Shown here: positions 1 through 8,579 of the stretch, one piece after another
How positions within the stretch are numbered: position 1 is the stretch's first letter
Layout: every line of letters starts with the position of its first letter
Assembly: GCF_011009015.1 (NCBI RefSeq)
Contig: NZ_CP048878.1
Span: 478,501-542,500 of the forward strand
Direction of reading: 5' to 3'
From: Spartinivicinus ruber
GTDB lineage: Bacteria > Pseudomonadota > Gammaproteobacteria > Pseudomonadales > Zooshikellaceae
DNA: 64,000 nucleotides
Translations under genes and position numbers: made by a program
Notes under the pieces: model-generated
What the model was told of the DNA's origin: nothing
The model's database searches: none
Seen by the model: the letters and a program-made list of their open reading frames with translations, nothing else

Positions 1-27
1 CAATTGCTGATTGAACTCTTGTCATAG
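1..27 (+). CDS. gmk: C-terminal end of guanylate kinase (partial, tentative)
   Basis: The first nine codons are open and end in TAG, reading QLLIELLS. A short basic-to-hydrophobic tail of the form LI-x-x-LL is how guanylate kinase often ends, and gmk is the usual gene upstream of rpoZ and spoT in gammaproteobacteria. Only eight residues are visible, so the call rests mainly on conserved gene order. Confidence 0.35.
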   Translation, partial: QLLIELLS

Positions 28-169
28 TGGCTGGTGATTAAGTAAACTGAGCGGCTATTTTTTATATTGGATGCCTTGAAAAGAGTACCTTAACAGAGGT
101 TCTTAAGTTAAATTCAAGTTACTTGATACTGGGCTTTTTATTAATACTGGAATGAAAGTGGAGTAGGTC

Positions 170-409
170 ATGGCTCGAGTTACTGTAGAAGATTGTCTTG
201 ATAATGTGGACAACCGTTTTCAGTTAGTAATGGTTGCCACTAAGCGGGCTCGCCAACTTGCCACGGGTGGCAAAGATGCACTGTTAGATTGGGAAAACGA
301 TAAGCCTACAGTCATGGCTTTAAGGGAAATTTCGGCTGGCTTAATCAAGCCAGATATGCTTGAAGAGCAAGAAAAGCAAGCTGATGGCCTTGGAGTCGAA
401 AACGACTAA
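170..409 (+). CDS. rpoZ: DNA-directed RNA polymerase omega subunit
   Basis: This is the 79-residue omega subunit, which helps the beta' subunit fold and assemble into RNA polymerase; with DksA it contributes to ppGpp sensing. The N-terminus [17 protein letters not shown] and the following [12 protein letters not shown] segment are the family signature (residues 1-29). The tail is acidic and variable, as usual. A GGAG ribosome site lies about 7 bases before the ATG. It sits directly upstream of spoT, the standard gmk-rpoZ-spoT order, so polymerase assembly and ppGpp metabolism are linked genetically. Confidence 0.97.
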   Translation: MARVTVEDCLDNVDNRFQLVMVATKRARQLATGGKDALLDWENDKPTVMALREISAGLIKPDMLEEQEKQADGLGVEND

Positions 410-630
410 TTTAATATCAACTTATGGCGACTGTTTGGTGTCTATTAATTAAGCCCTGTAAAAAAGGAGGGTGTCGCAACACTACAGTGCTCATGGCCTT
501 TTGAACAGTCTCACAGTACATAATGGGCCCCAAAGCAAGAGAAGGGGCGCACAGCAGATAATGGGTCTAATGTGCAAATTAACCTTTTGGTTCAGTTGTG
601 GTTGCTGCTGTCGTATTTTTGCAGAAAATC

Positions 631-636
631 AGGAGG
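631..636 (+). promoter_or_regulatory. Strong Shine-Dalgarno that sets the spoT start
   Basis: A perfect AGGAGG lies six bases upstream of a TTG at 643. It decides the spoT start: reading from TTG643 puts the catalytic His-Asp pair at residues 72-73, the same positions as in E. coli SpoT. The longer frame from GTG598 has no ribosome site. Confidence 0.75.
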
Positions 637-642
637 CGAGTA

Positions 643-2757
643 TTGCCAACCATTGATGCATTAGCTGAACGACTTTATACCTATCTTGACCGCAGTCAGA
701 TTCACTGTGTTCGCAGGGCTTATTACTATGCGGAACAGGCGCACTTTGGCCAGCGCCGTCGCAGTGGCGAGCCTTATGTTACTCATCCCCTGGCGGTTGC
801 TAATATTCTTGCCAATATGCACATGGACCATCAGAGCCTGATGGCGGCCATGCTTCATGATGTTATTGAAGATACTGCCATAGAAAAGCACGCAGTTGCT
901 GAACAGTTTGGCGATACGGTAGGTGAGCTGGTAGATGGAGTGAGCAAGCTGACTCAAATGCATTTTGAGTCTAAAGCTGAACAGCAAGCCGAAAACTTCC
1001 AAAAGATGGCGTTGGCGATGGCCAAGGACATTCGGGTTATTTTAGTTAAGTTAGCTGATCGCTTGCACAATATGCGAACGCTAGGGGTGCTGCGCCCTGA
1101 TAAGCGTCGGCGCATTGCCAAAGAAACCCTGGAAATTTATGCTCCCATTGCTAATCGGTTGGGGATGAATAATATTCGGGTGGAGTTTGAGGAGCTTGGC
1201 TTCCAGGCTATGTATCCTCTCAGGTCCAACTTAATTCGTCAGGCTGTTATTAAAGCTAGAGGCAATCGCAAAGAACTGGTTAATAAAATCCAACATGCTG
1301 TTAGCACCCGGCTTGAAGAGCATGGGATTAAGGCAGATGTTATCGGCCGCGAAAAGCATCTTTATAGTATTTATAAAAAGATGCGTAACCAGCGTAAGTC
1401 TTTTTCTGAAATAATGGATGTGTATGCATTTCGGATTATTGTTAACAGTATAGATGACTGCTACCGAGTGCTTGGTGCAGTACATAATTTATACAAACCA
1501 TTTCCTGGCCGGTTTAAAGACTATATTGCTATTCCAAAAGCTAATGGCTATCAGTCATTGCATACGACATTATTTGGTATGCATGGGGTACCGATTGAAA
1601 TTCAAATCCGTACTCAGGAAATGGAAGACATGGCTAATAATGGTATTGCTGCTCACTGGTTGTATAAATCTGATGATGAAGCGTTAAATGGCAGCCATGC
1701 TCGAACTCGCCGTTGGCTGTCTGGTATGTTGGAATTACAAAAAAATGCGGGCAGCTCGTTAGAGTTTATTGAAAACGTAAAAATCGATCTTTTCCCAGAT
1801 GAAGTTTATGTATTTACACCTAAGGGCAATATTATGGAACTGCCCAAAGGAGCAACCCCTGTGGACTTTGCTTATGCTGTTCACACTGATGTAGGCAAGA
1901 CCTGTGTCGCCTGTCGTATAGACCGAAAATTAGCGTCGTTAAGTCAACCACTCCAAAGTGGCCAAACAGTTGAAGTTATTACAGCACCAGGTGCCCGACC
2001 TAACGCCACTTGGTTAAGTTTTGTAATTACAGGTAAAGCACGAGGCAATATCCGTCACTTCCTAAAACAGCAGCGAGTTTCAGAGTCTATTTCATTAGGC
2101 AAGCGTTTATTAAATAAAGCCCTTGCTAATTTTGATACCAATACAGATAAGCTCACCAAAGAGCAAATTAATAACTCTCTGAAAGAGTTTGGTTTTAAAT
2201 CCAAAGATGAGTTATTGCAGGATATTGGTTTAGGTAATCGAATGGCTTATCTGGTTGCCAGGCATTTAGCTGTGCAAGACGAAAAAACTCAACTGGAAAC
2301 CAGTGGTAAAGAGCAGCCATTGACTATCAGGGGAACAGAAGGGATGGTACTTAGCTTTGCCAAATGCTGTCACCCAATTCCAGGGGATCCGGTTGTGGGT
2401 CACGTTAGCTCTGGTCGTGGAATGGTTATTCATACCAATGCATGTCGTAATATCGTTGAAATAAGGCATAATCCTGAAAAGTGCCTCGATGTAGAATGGG
2501 ATAAAAATGTATCAGGTGAGTTTTCAGTTGAATTGAAAGTTGAACTGGAGCATCAGCGAGGCATAGTTGCAACGTTGGCAACAACTATTACCTCTACTGA
2601 CGCTAATATTGAAAAAATCAGTATGGAAGAAAGGGATGCCCAGTTTAGTATTATTCACTTGTTAATTAATGTGAATGACCGGGTGCATCTTGCCCGCACA
2701 ATAAAAAAACTACGTGCGATTAAAGGGGTTACCTCTATATCACGCATTAAAGGCTAA
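643..2757 (+). CDS. spoT: Bifunctional (p)ppGpp synthase/hydrolase SpoT
   Basis: SpoT makes and, mainly, degrades the alarmone (p)ppGpp in the cytoplasm. From TTG643 the protein is 704 residues, the usual length. The HD hydrolase domain is N-terminal (H48, H72-D73 in LHDVIEDT). The RelA-type synthetase domain follows (GREKHLYSIYKKM, then FKDYIAIPKANGYQSLHT at about 230-310). The TGS domain begins near LFPDEVYVFTPKGN (about 385). A zinc-finger-like region with FAKCCHPIPGDP lies near 570, and a C-terminal ACT domain at about 625-704. An in-frame extension to GTG598 is possible, but it lacks a ribosome site and family support. A dispersed repeat starts right after the stop codon. ridA follows, as in many relatives. 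Confidence 0.96.
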   Translation: MPTIDALAERLYTYLDRSQIHCVRRAYYYAEQAHFGQRRRSGEPYVTHPLAVANILANMHMDHQSLMAAMLHDVIEDTAIEKHAVAEQFGDTVGELVDGVSKLTQMHFESKAEQQAENFQKMALAMAKDIRVILVKLADRLHNMRTLGVLRPDKRRRIAKETLEIYAPIANRLGMNNIRVEFEELGFQAMYPLRSNLIRQAVIKARGNRKELVNKIQHAVSTRLEEHGIKADVIGREKHLYSIYKKMRNQRKSFSEIMDVYAFRIIVNSIDDCYRVLGAVHNLYKPFPGRFKDYIAIPKANGYQSLHTTLFGMHGVPIEIQIRTQEMEDMANNGIAAHWLYKSDDEALNGSHARTRRWLSGMLELQKNAGSSLEFIENVKIDLFPDEVYVFTPKGNIMELPKGATPVDFAYAVHTDVGKTCVACRIDRKLASLSQPLQSGQTVEVITAPGARPNATWLSFVITGKARGNIRHFLKQQRVSESISLGKRLLNKALANFDTNTDKLTKEQINNSLKEFGFKSKDELLQDIGLGNRMAYLVARHLAVQDEKTQLETSGKEQPLTIRGTEGMVLSFAKCCHPIPGDPVVGHVSSGRGMVIHTNACRNIVEIRHNPEKCLDVEWDKNVSGEFSVELKVELEHQRGIVATLATTITSTDANIEKISMEERDAQFSIIHLLINVNDRVHLARTIKKLRAIKGVTSISRIKG

Positions 2758-2758
2758 T

Positions 2759-2806
2759 ACCCTTCACGAATATTTTTTATGCTTTATTGTTAGCTTCGCC
2801 TAAAAA
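2759..2806 (+). repeat. Dispersed intergenic repeat, copy A
   Basis: It starts two bases after the spoT stop. Core: ACCCTTCACGAAT, then a T-rich stretch, TTTATTGTTAG, then CTTCGCCTAAAA. It aligns, with small gaps, with copies at 4296-4335 (minus), 10298-10341, 23383-23412, 58097-58114 and 58190-58230 (minus). Confidence 0.55.
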
Positions 2807-2875
2807 ACTTCGTTTTGGGTGTTAATTTCAACAATAAATTCATAGTTATAATTTAGAAAATGAATTGGAGTGAAC

Positions 2876-3268
2876 ATGAGTAATAAGCAAACAATTAATA
2901 CTAATAAAGCCCCTGCTGCAATTGGCACTTATTCTCAGGCGGTAAAAGTAGGTACAACGGTTTATCTATCTGGCCAGATACCACTAAACCCTGAAACTAT
3001 GGAAGTGGTGGCTGATAGTTTTGAAGCAAGTGCCGTACAGGTTTTTGAAAACTTGAAAGCCGTAGCAGAAGCGTCTGGTGGAACCTTACAGGACATCGTT
3101 AAGCTTAATATTTTTCTAACTGATCTGAGCAATTTTGCTGCACTCAATGAAATCATGGCTCGTTATTTCAAAGAGCCTTACCCTGCAAGAGCTGCTATTG
3201 GTGTAGCTGAACTCCCTAAAGGGGTTGCAGTGGAAATGGATGCAGTTATGGAGCTAGTAGAGTTGTAA
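2876..3268 (+). CDS. ridA: RidA family reactive imine/enamine deaminase
   Basis: RidA hydrolyses reactive 2-aminoacrylate and related enamines made by PLP enzymes, releasing ammonia and a keto acid and so protecting other PLP enzymes. The 130-residue protein has the family landmarks: [12 protein letters not shown] near the N-terminus, [11 protein letters not shown] (about 32-42), and the C-terminal block [22 protein letters not shown] with the conserved Arg and Glu of the active site. The start is ATG2876, with GGAG six bases upstream; an upstream in-frame GTG at 2870 overlaps that site and is unlikely. Next to spoT, a common arrangement in gammaproteobacteria. Confidence 0.95.
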   Translation: MSNKQTINTNKAPAAIGTYSQAVKVGTTVYLSGQIPLNPETMEVVADSFEASAVQVFENLKAVAEASGGTLQDIVKLNIFLTDLSNFAALNEIMARYFKEPYPARAAIGVAELPKGVAVEMDAVMELVEL

Positions 3269-3275
3269 TTGTTCT

Positions 3276-3320
3276 CAAGCCAAGCTGCGATAAGCTCACT
3301 TACCACAGTTTGGCTTTTAT
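3276..3320 (+). terminator. Hairpin between convergent ridA and rlaP
   Basis: CAAGCCAAGCTG pairs with CAGTTTGGCTT across a loop of about 18 bases and is followed by TTATAG. It lies between the ends of ridA (plus) and rlaP (minus) and could serve both. The T-run is weak. Confidence 0.45.
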
Positions 3321-3323
3321 AGT

Positions 3324-4235
3324 TTATATAGAGTTAATCAACCGCCCTGTTAAAGTCTGTATTTGCTCTAAAGCTTGCCTGATTTCAGATTTATCTAAAT
3401 GGATAGCGCCCTCCAAAGAACCGTAGTGCATTTCCAAGCACTCAATCAGTAGTTGTTTGATTGGGGTTTTGTCTGGTTTATCCGGTAGTATTGATTTTAA
3501 GAATAATTGCTCCAGTGCATTTTCTTTGCTGGCGACAAACTCTTCCAATTCATATAGACTCCAGTCTCCACGACGTACAGATTTAAGCTGCTCTGCATGG
3601 CGATTTAATTGTAAGTCTCCTTCCAGCAATAGTTGCTCAACTTCCAATAATAAACGGACGACATGATAGGCAAATTTAACGTCGTAGCCATAAGTTTCTA
3701 ATATGGCTTTTCTGCTACCGATAGGTTCTTTGGTCTTCAGTTTATGCATTTGTGAATAAGCATAACCTTTAAATTTTGCCCAACAGCCTTTATGCAAAAA
3801 TAAATGGCGATTTTCCCGCACTTTTTCACCAATAGGTGTCGTGTGCAGTATACAGTTGCGTGGTACAAATAATGAGTCGACGATATTAGGGTTATTGTCC
3901 ATTAATAACCGGAAATATTTGGTTATCGAATAGATACAGATATCGTATTCTCGGCCTCTACCACCCATAGCTGATGGGGCTTTTATATGGTGTTGTTGAA
4001 ATTGCTCAAACCGTTGCTTAGGTTCATCAAAGCCGACGATTTCCCCAGCAAGATGTGGGAAAATATCGGTTTTCATGGGGATTGCAAATCCATAAATATC
4101 CATATCAGAAGTATCATTGGAAACACCATAAGCCACAGAGCCCATAATCACTTCATATTGGATATTGCTTTCCAAAAATTTTGGTGAGTTTTTGAGTAAG
4201 TTTTTTGATCTTAATTTCGCTACTGTACTACTCAT
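3324..4235 (-). CDS. rlaP: RlaP-type nucleotidyltransferase (RNA-repair associated)
   Basis: This 303-residue protein belongs to the polymerase-beta-like nucleotidyltransferase fold. Residues 32-49 hold the GS motif (MGSVAYG) and the D-x-D metal pair (D44, D46 in SDMDIYG). Further on, REYDICIYSITKYFRLL and NPNIVDSLFVP are typical of the RlaP (RNA-ligase-associated protein, YcgL-like) group. The family is known to accompany RNA ligases and end-healing enzymes, and here it is the third gene after Pnkp and Hen1, on the same strand. What nucleotide it adds, and to which RNA end, cannot be read from the sequence. It is separated from hen1 by 85 bases that hold a dispersed repeat, so co-transcription is likely but not certain. 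Confidence 0.82.
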   Translation of the reverse strand: MSSTVAKLRSKNLLKNSPKFLESNIQYEVIMGSVAYGVSNDTSDMDIYGFAIPMKTDIFPHLAGEIVGFDEPKQRFEQFQQHHIKAPSAMGGRGREYDICIYSITKYFRLLMDNNPNIVDSLFVPRNCILHTTPIGEKVRENRHLFLHKGCWAKFKGYAYSQMHKLKTKEPIGSRKAILETYGYDVKFAYHVVRLLLEVEQLLLEGDLQLNRHAEQLKSVRRGDWSLYELEEFVASKENALEQLFLKSILPDKPDKTPIKQLLIECLEMHYGSLEGAIHLDKSEIRQALEQIQTLTGRLINSI

Positions 4236-4295
4236 TTTTTTATCACTTTTTTGTGAAATTCTAAAGCTATTATTTAAGTTGACTCATGTTACCCT

Positions 4296-4335
4296 CAGCG
4301 AAGATAACAAAGCCTAAAAATCATTCATGAAGGGT
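4296..4335 (-). repeat. Dispersed repeat, copy B, overlapping the hen1 stop
   Basis: Read on the minus strand it is ACCCTTCATGAATGATTTTTA, then GGCTTTGTTATCTTCGCTG, the closest match to copy C. The first bases encode the last Hen1 residues (TLHE), and the TGA inside GAATGA is the hen1 stop codon. Confidence 0.7.
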
Positions 4336-5721
4336 AAAAATCGCCATTTGTGTTGGTTGCCCTAGCTCTTGGTCCACCTCGCCAATACCTGAAACAGTTA
4401 CATTATAGAGATATTTATCAGCAATGGTTTGTGTCCACTCTGTAAATTGTTTTCTAGACCACTCAAAACGGTGGTCAGCATGACGTACTTGTCCAGGCTC
4501 TAAACCAAATCGCTGGTTATAATCGCTATTAGGTGTTGTGACTATAATATAAGGTGCTTTGGTATAATCAAATAACACTGTTTCTAACGCTGGCAATCTA
4601 TCTTCATCAATATGCTCAACTACTTCTATACAGCAAATGGCGTCAAAGTCTTTAATTCTCGCATCTCGACATAACAACGAGCCATGTAATAGATTAACCT
4701 GTGATTGCTGGTGTTCGGACAGTCTATCCAGTTTTAATCTGCTTTCTGCATTTGCTAAGGCTTGGCTGGATACATCTAAACCTGTTACTTGGGTGAATTG
4801 CTTACTATTAAATAACTGCTTTAATAGCTTGCCATCACCGCAACCCATATCGAGTACTTTTTTTACTGGCAAACTGGCCAGTGTTGTTAATACTTGGTCA
4901 ATCCGCTGTTTATTCAAGCTTAATGGCTTTTCAATTTGTTCTTCCTGATTATCAGCAGTAGTATTTTCTGCTACTTCAGTAGTTAATTGGTTAATAGCCA
5001 AGCGTGTATAACGCTGCTTAAAGTTTAAATAGCGGCGAATAATTAAAAACTTCTCTGGGTGTTGTTTTAACCAGTCTCCACCTTTACGTAATAATTTTTC
5101 GATTTCCTCTTCATTAATCCAGTAATGTTTGTCCTTATCTAGTACAGGAATCAACACATAAAGGTGTGACAATAAGTCAGCTAAACGGCATTGATTAGTC
5201 AATTTAACTTTAAAATAATGGCTATCACCCCACCCGCTAAACTGGTCATCTAACTCAATTGTTTCAGCAGTAATTTCATAGCCTAGCGGTTTAAATAGCT
5301 TCTCCAATAACTCGGTGCCACCACGGCAGGGTAGAGCAGCTAACTCTACAGTAAATGGCAATTTAGCTGCAACGAGTTCAGGTTTATGTTGACACTGCCC
5401 TGCCATAGCAGAGCGAAATATTTTCGCAATAGCCACACTTAAAAAAGAGTTAGCCACATAAGGCCTATCATTAACATATTGTTCCAGCTGACGATTACTG
5501 GCAGGCCCTTTAAAACTTCGAACCAGGTTAATAGGATCAACTTCCACCATTAAACTGGTAGTACAAAGTTGTTTAGTTAACTCAGGGTAGAGCACATGGG
5601 CTTTGCCATAGCTTAATTCAAACTCCTGAACTTTATCCGGGTGCTTATGCAGTAAAAAGCCCAAGTCGGCAGGCTGATAATCAGTAGCCTGATCTTTATG
5701 TAGGGTGATATTCAATAACAT
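4321..5721 (-). CDS. hen1: Hen1 RNA 3'-terminal 2'-O-methyltransferase
   Basis: Bacterial Hen1 methylates the 2'-OH at a cleaved RNA 3' end before ligation, so the repaired site resists being cut again. The 466-residue length is that of full-length bacterial Hen1. The N-terminal half (about 1-240) is the Hen1-N domain, which activates the Pnkp ligase. The C-terminal half is the methyltransferase: the SAM motif VLDMGCGDGK has D291-G297, and the metal site is E366-x-x-E369-H370 (EVVEH) plus a His in RHADHRFEW (H414/H417). These positions almost coincide with the Mn-binding residues reported for Clostridium Hen1. It lies 13 bases downstream of pnkp on the same strand. Its stop codon lies inside a dispersed repeat, so the last few residues may have been replaced by repeat insertion. 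Confidence 0.93.
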   Translation of the reverse strand: MLLNITLHKDQATDYQPADLGFLLHKHPDKVQEFELSYGKAHVLYPELTKQLCTTSLMVEVDPINLVRSFKGPASNRQLEQYVNDRPYVANSFLSVAIAKIFRSAMAGQCQHKPELVAAKLPFTVELAALPCRGGTELLEKLFKPLGYEITAETIELDDQFSGWGDSHYFKVKLTNQCRLADLLSHLYVLIPVLDKDKHYWINEEEIEKLLRKGGDWLKQHPEKFLIIRRYLNFKQRYTRLAINQLTTEVAENTTADNQEEQIEKPLSLNKQRIDQVLTTLASLPVKKVLDMGCGDGKLLKQLFNSKQFTQVTGLDVSSQALANAESRLKLDRLSEHQQSQVNLLHGSLLCRDARIKDFDAICCIEVVEHIDEDRLPALETVLFDYTKAPYIIVTTPNSDYNQRFGLEPGQVRHADHRFEWSRKQFTEWTQTIADKYLYNVTVSGIGEVDQELGQPTQMAIFTLHE

Positions 5722-5734
5722 TCTTCTTTACCAC

Positions 5735-8311
5735 TTATAATCTGGGGTCAACTGGTTCTGTCGTCGAGGCCACCAGCCCAACAATGCATTCATGAATTTC
5801 ACGTAATGGATTTTTATTAACAAAACGTTCAAGTGCTTCAATACCAAGGGCAAACTCCCTTAAGGCTAAACGACGCTTCTTACCCAAACTACGTTTTTTT
5901 AATTCATGTAAATGCTCTGGCATTGAATAATTAGGCCCATAAATAATGCGTAAATATTCTGGTCCTCTGACTTTTAACGCCGGTTGAACCCACCCATTTT
6001 CACCTTTACAGATAAATTCCATGGGTTTGACTACAATGCCTTCACCGCCATTAGCGACTAAACGGTGCCACCAATCGATAGCCTGTTGCTGCTCATCGGC
6101 TAGCGTTAAATCCACTACTTTATATGCAGTGGCTTGAATCAACCTATTACTGTTATCAGCCAGTTGCTTTATTAAATTCATATGCCATAAATGATCTTTA
6201 TCACTATGCACTGCATCTTCGGTAGCCATGATATGGAAGGGGGCTAGCTTGATATCAGCTAATCCATTCACAGGCCAACAATAGTGCTGATAGGACTCAC
6301 GAAATGCTTTCGCATTGTCAGTAGCAACGTTTGCTTTTTGTAATAGGGCCTCTACAGCCAGGCCACGGTTTTCTGCTTTTTTTAAGGTTTCAGCCATTGC
6401 TGGATAAATAGCATTAGCTGCACTACCCACAGAAGCATATTGCTGCCTGATTAATTCCATTGCTTTGGCAGACCAGGGCATTAATTCGCAGTCTAATGTC
6501 ATCCAGTCGGTATTTAACTCATCCCATAAACCTGCTTGAGTAATACTGTTAGCGACTTGATCGATAAATTCAGCTTCTAACTGCTTGTTATTAAAAAAGC
6601 GTCGGCCAGTTCGGGTATAACAAATTCCCTGTTCACCTGATGTGATACCAAATCGTTGCTCTGCAACTTCAGTTGTTTTACATACTTGCACAATTGCCCG
6701 AGAGCCCATATGTTTTTCTTCACAAACTACCTGTAGTACACCCTGGCTTTCGTAATAATCAAAAGCTTCTTGTGGGTGCTCCAATAATTCAGGTAATTTA
6801 CTGGTGGCACAAGGTGACATCGTCGGTGGCAAATAATTTAACCATTTAGGATGTACAGTAAAGCGACTTAATTGCTCTAACGCTGCCGCTGCATAGTAAG
6901 GCTCTACACAAATGGTATTTTTAATGCTGGTTTTGATAAAGCGTTTGCCTGTAACATCTTCAATATTTAAAACTTCGTCATCCTGTTGCTGAGAAGATAA
7001 TGATGACTCAGGATTTAAAGGCTTAGATGGCTCATAATAAACCTGTTTTGCCGGTACGCTTAATAGCTCTTTTTCTGGGTAGCGCATAGCAGTTAATTCA
7101 CCACCAAATACACAACCTGTATCCAAACAAATAGTGTTATTAAAAAACTCAGCTTCAGGTACTGGAGTATGACCATATACGACCAGTGCTTTACCACGAT
7201 AATCCTTAGCCCAGTTATAACGCACAGGTAAACCGTATTCGTCTTTTTCGCCTGTGGTTTCACCATATAAAGCGAATGAACGAACAGTACCAGAGCCGCG
7301 GCCCTGATAGGCTTCTTTCATTCCTGCATGAGCAACTACCAGTTTGCCATCATCTAGAACAAAGTGGCTAACCAGGCTATTGATAAAGTCTTTCAGTTTT
7401 TCAATAAATTCCGGTGTTTCTTCAGCCAGTTGTTCCATAGTTTCAGCCAAGCCATGGCTTAAATTGACATTTTTGCCCGATAATTTTCGCAGTAATTTAT
7501 TTTCATGATTACCAGGAATACAAATAGCCGCATTTTGCGCCACCATATCCATAACCAGCCTCAATACATGGTTGCTTTTTGGACCACGGTCAACCAAGTC
7601 ACCTAAAAATATAACTTTGCGGCCTTCAGGGGCTGTAACCTGGTAAGTAAGCTCGTGATTATCAGTTTGAGTCATTTGATAGCCCAGCTTTTCCAACAAC
7701 ATTATTAATTCATCGAAACAGCCATGAACATCGCCAATAATATCAAACGGCCCTTGTTCATATTTTTTGTTAGTCCAAAGTGGTACTCGCTTAATCTGCG
7801 CTTTTTCTATTTGCTCTGGATTTAATGCATAGGTATGACGAAAGCCTTCTTTTTTCAGCCGCTTTAATGAACTTCTTAATTGTCTGGCTTGATTGCGAAC
7901 CACATGAGGGCCGAACTGACGGTCGGGTCGAGACTGATTTCGCTCATGGCACTCTTTTTCCGGTGTATTTAAAACCACAGCTACAGGTAAACAATGATTA
8001 GCTTTGGCAATTTTTAGTAAGGATTTTCTTGCCTCAGCCTGTACATTAGTGGCATCAATAACTGTCAGTAAACCTCGCTGTAGGCGCTTATCAGCGATTA
8101 AATGCAAAACATCAAAAGCTTCTTTTGATGCGCTTTGATCATTTTCATTATCAGCCACTAAGCCACGGCAAAAATCAGAAGAGATAATTTCTGTTGGTAA
8201 AAAATGCTGTTTAGCAAAAGTAGACTTACCGGAGCCGGAAGCTCCCATCAGCATAACCAGTGAAAGTTCGGGTATTTCGATAGTGTATCTTGTTAAATTT
8301 GAATCTGTCAT
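5735..8311 (-). CDS. pnkp: Pnkp: polynucleotide 5'-kinase / 3'-phosphatase / RNA ligase
   Basis: Bacterial Pnkp heals and seals broken RNA such as ribotoxin-cut tRNA: it phosphorylates the 5'-OH, removes the 2',3'-cyclic or 3' phosphate, and with Hen1 ligates the ends. From ATG8311 it is 858 residues, the family size. The kinase domain has Walker A GASGSGKST (23-31). The central metallophosphoesterase has GDVHGC, FLGDLVDRGPKS, PGNHENK and VVAHAGM (about 190-420). The C-terminal ligase/adenylyltransferase has motif I EEKHMGSR with Lys533, then TRTGRRFF, TLDCELMPW, GGEGIVVKP and ALKVRGPEYL. A TTG at 8335 would add eight residues; neither start has a clear ribosome site. It is the first gene of pnkp-hen1-rlaP, behind a sigma-54-like promoter. 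Confidence 0.94.
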   Translation of the reverse strand: MTDSNLTRYTIEIPELSLVMLMGASGSGKSTFAKQHFLPTEIISSDFCRGLVADNENDQSASKEAFDVLHLIADKRLQRGLLTVIDATNVQAEARKSLLKIAKANHCLPVAVVLNTPEKECHERNQSRPDRQFGPHVVRNQARQLRSSLKRLKKEGFRHTYALNPEQIEKAQIKRVPLWTNKKYEQGPFDIIGDVHGCFDELIMLLEKLGYQMTQTDNHELTYQVTAPEGRKVIFLGDLVDRGPKSNHVLRLVMDMVAQNAAICIPGNHENKLLRKLSGKNVNLSHGLAETMEQLAEETPEFIEKLKDFINSLVSHFVLDDGKLVVAHAGMKEAYQGRGSGTVRSFALYGETTGEKDEYGLPVRYNWAKDYRGKALVVYGHTPVPEAEFFNNTICLDTGCVFGGELTAMRYPEKELLSVPAKQVYYEPSKPLNPESSLSSQQQDDEVLNIEDVTGKRFIKTSIKNTICVEPYYAAAALEQLSRFTVHPKWLNYLPPTMSPCATSKLPELLEHPQEAFDYYESQGVLQVVCEEKHMGSRAIVQVCKTTEVAEQRFGITSGEQGICYTRTGRRFFNNKQLEAEFIDQVANSITQAGLWDELNTDWMTLDCELMPWSAKAMELIRQQYASVGSAANAIYPAMAETLKKAENRGLAVEALLQKANVATDNAKAFRESYQHYCWPVNGLADIKLAPFHIMATEDAVHSDKDHLWHMNLIKQLADNSNRLIQATAYKVVDLTLADEQQQAIDWWHRLVANGGEGIVVKPMEFICKGENGWVQPALKVRGPEYLRIIYGPNYSMPEHLHELKKRSLGKKRRLALREFALGIEALERFVNKNPLREIHECIVGLVASTTEPVDPRL

Positions 8312-8364
8312 AAAACTGTTTACTAGATAACTCAAAACTTTAATGTTTAATTTCTTAACTCCTA

Positions 8365-8383
8365 AAAGCAGTTATTGTGCCAA
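8365..8383 (-). promoter_or_regulatory. Sigma-54-type promoter for the RNA-repair operon
   Basis: On the minus strand: TTGGCACAATAACTGCTTT. The GG and GC pairs are exactly 10 bases apart, and 11 of 13 informative positions fit the -24/-12 consensus (YTGGCACG-N4-TTGCW). Transcription would start near 8356, about 45 bases before the pnkp ATG. Another known RNA-repair operon, rtcBA, is controlled by sigma-54 and the activator RtcR. No activator gene is in this window. Confidence 0.6.
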
Positions 8384-8395
8384 CATATGACCTGT

Positions 8396-8422
8396 AATCT
8401 ATCTGACTGTTTTTGATAGATT
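8396..8422. promoter_or_regulatory. Inverted repeat upstream of the sigma-54 site
   Basis: AATCTATC and GATAGATT form a perfect 8-base inverted repeat with an 11-base spacer, just upstream of the -24 box. It could bind an activator. On the plus strand it is followed by TTTT and could instead act as a weak terminator. Confidence 0.35.
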
Positions 8423-8531
8423 TTTTCTTGGTGTAGGAGTTGTGAGGGATAATTGGACGAGTGAAATATTATCTATTGAGATAAACGGTGAACTATATGG
8501 ATTGTGTTTGGGGGGATTGCGAAAACAGTTT

Positions 8532-8550
8532 CCCCCTTTTTCAAAGGGGG
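8532..8550 (-). terminator. Hairpin downstream of engB
   Basis: CCCCCTTT and AAAGGGGG form a strong short hairpin about 30 bases past the engB stop. The trailing bases (AAACTGTTTT on the minus strand) are only partly T-rich. Confidence 0.5.
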
Positions 8551-8579
8551 AGGCTGGATAGTGCTAACTCTTTATTAAC

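Noticed and set aside
471..656. ORF starting at GTG471 behind AAAAAAGGAGG
   Set aside because: The GTG touches the Shine-Dalgarno with no spacing, the protein (Cys-rich, low-complexity) has no family look, and it overlaps the spoT start region.
3457..3666. Plus-strand ORFs antisense to rlaP, hen1 and pnkp
   Set aside because: They lie fully inside well-supported genes on the other strand and encode no recognisable protein.
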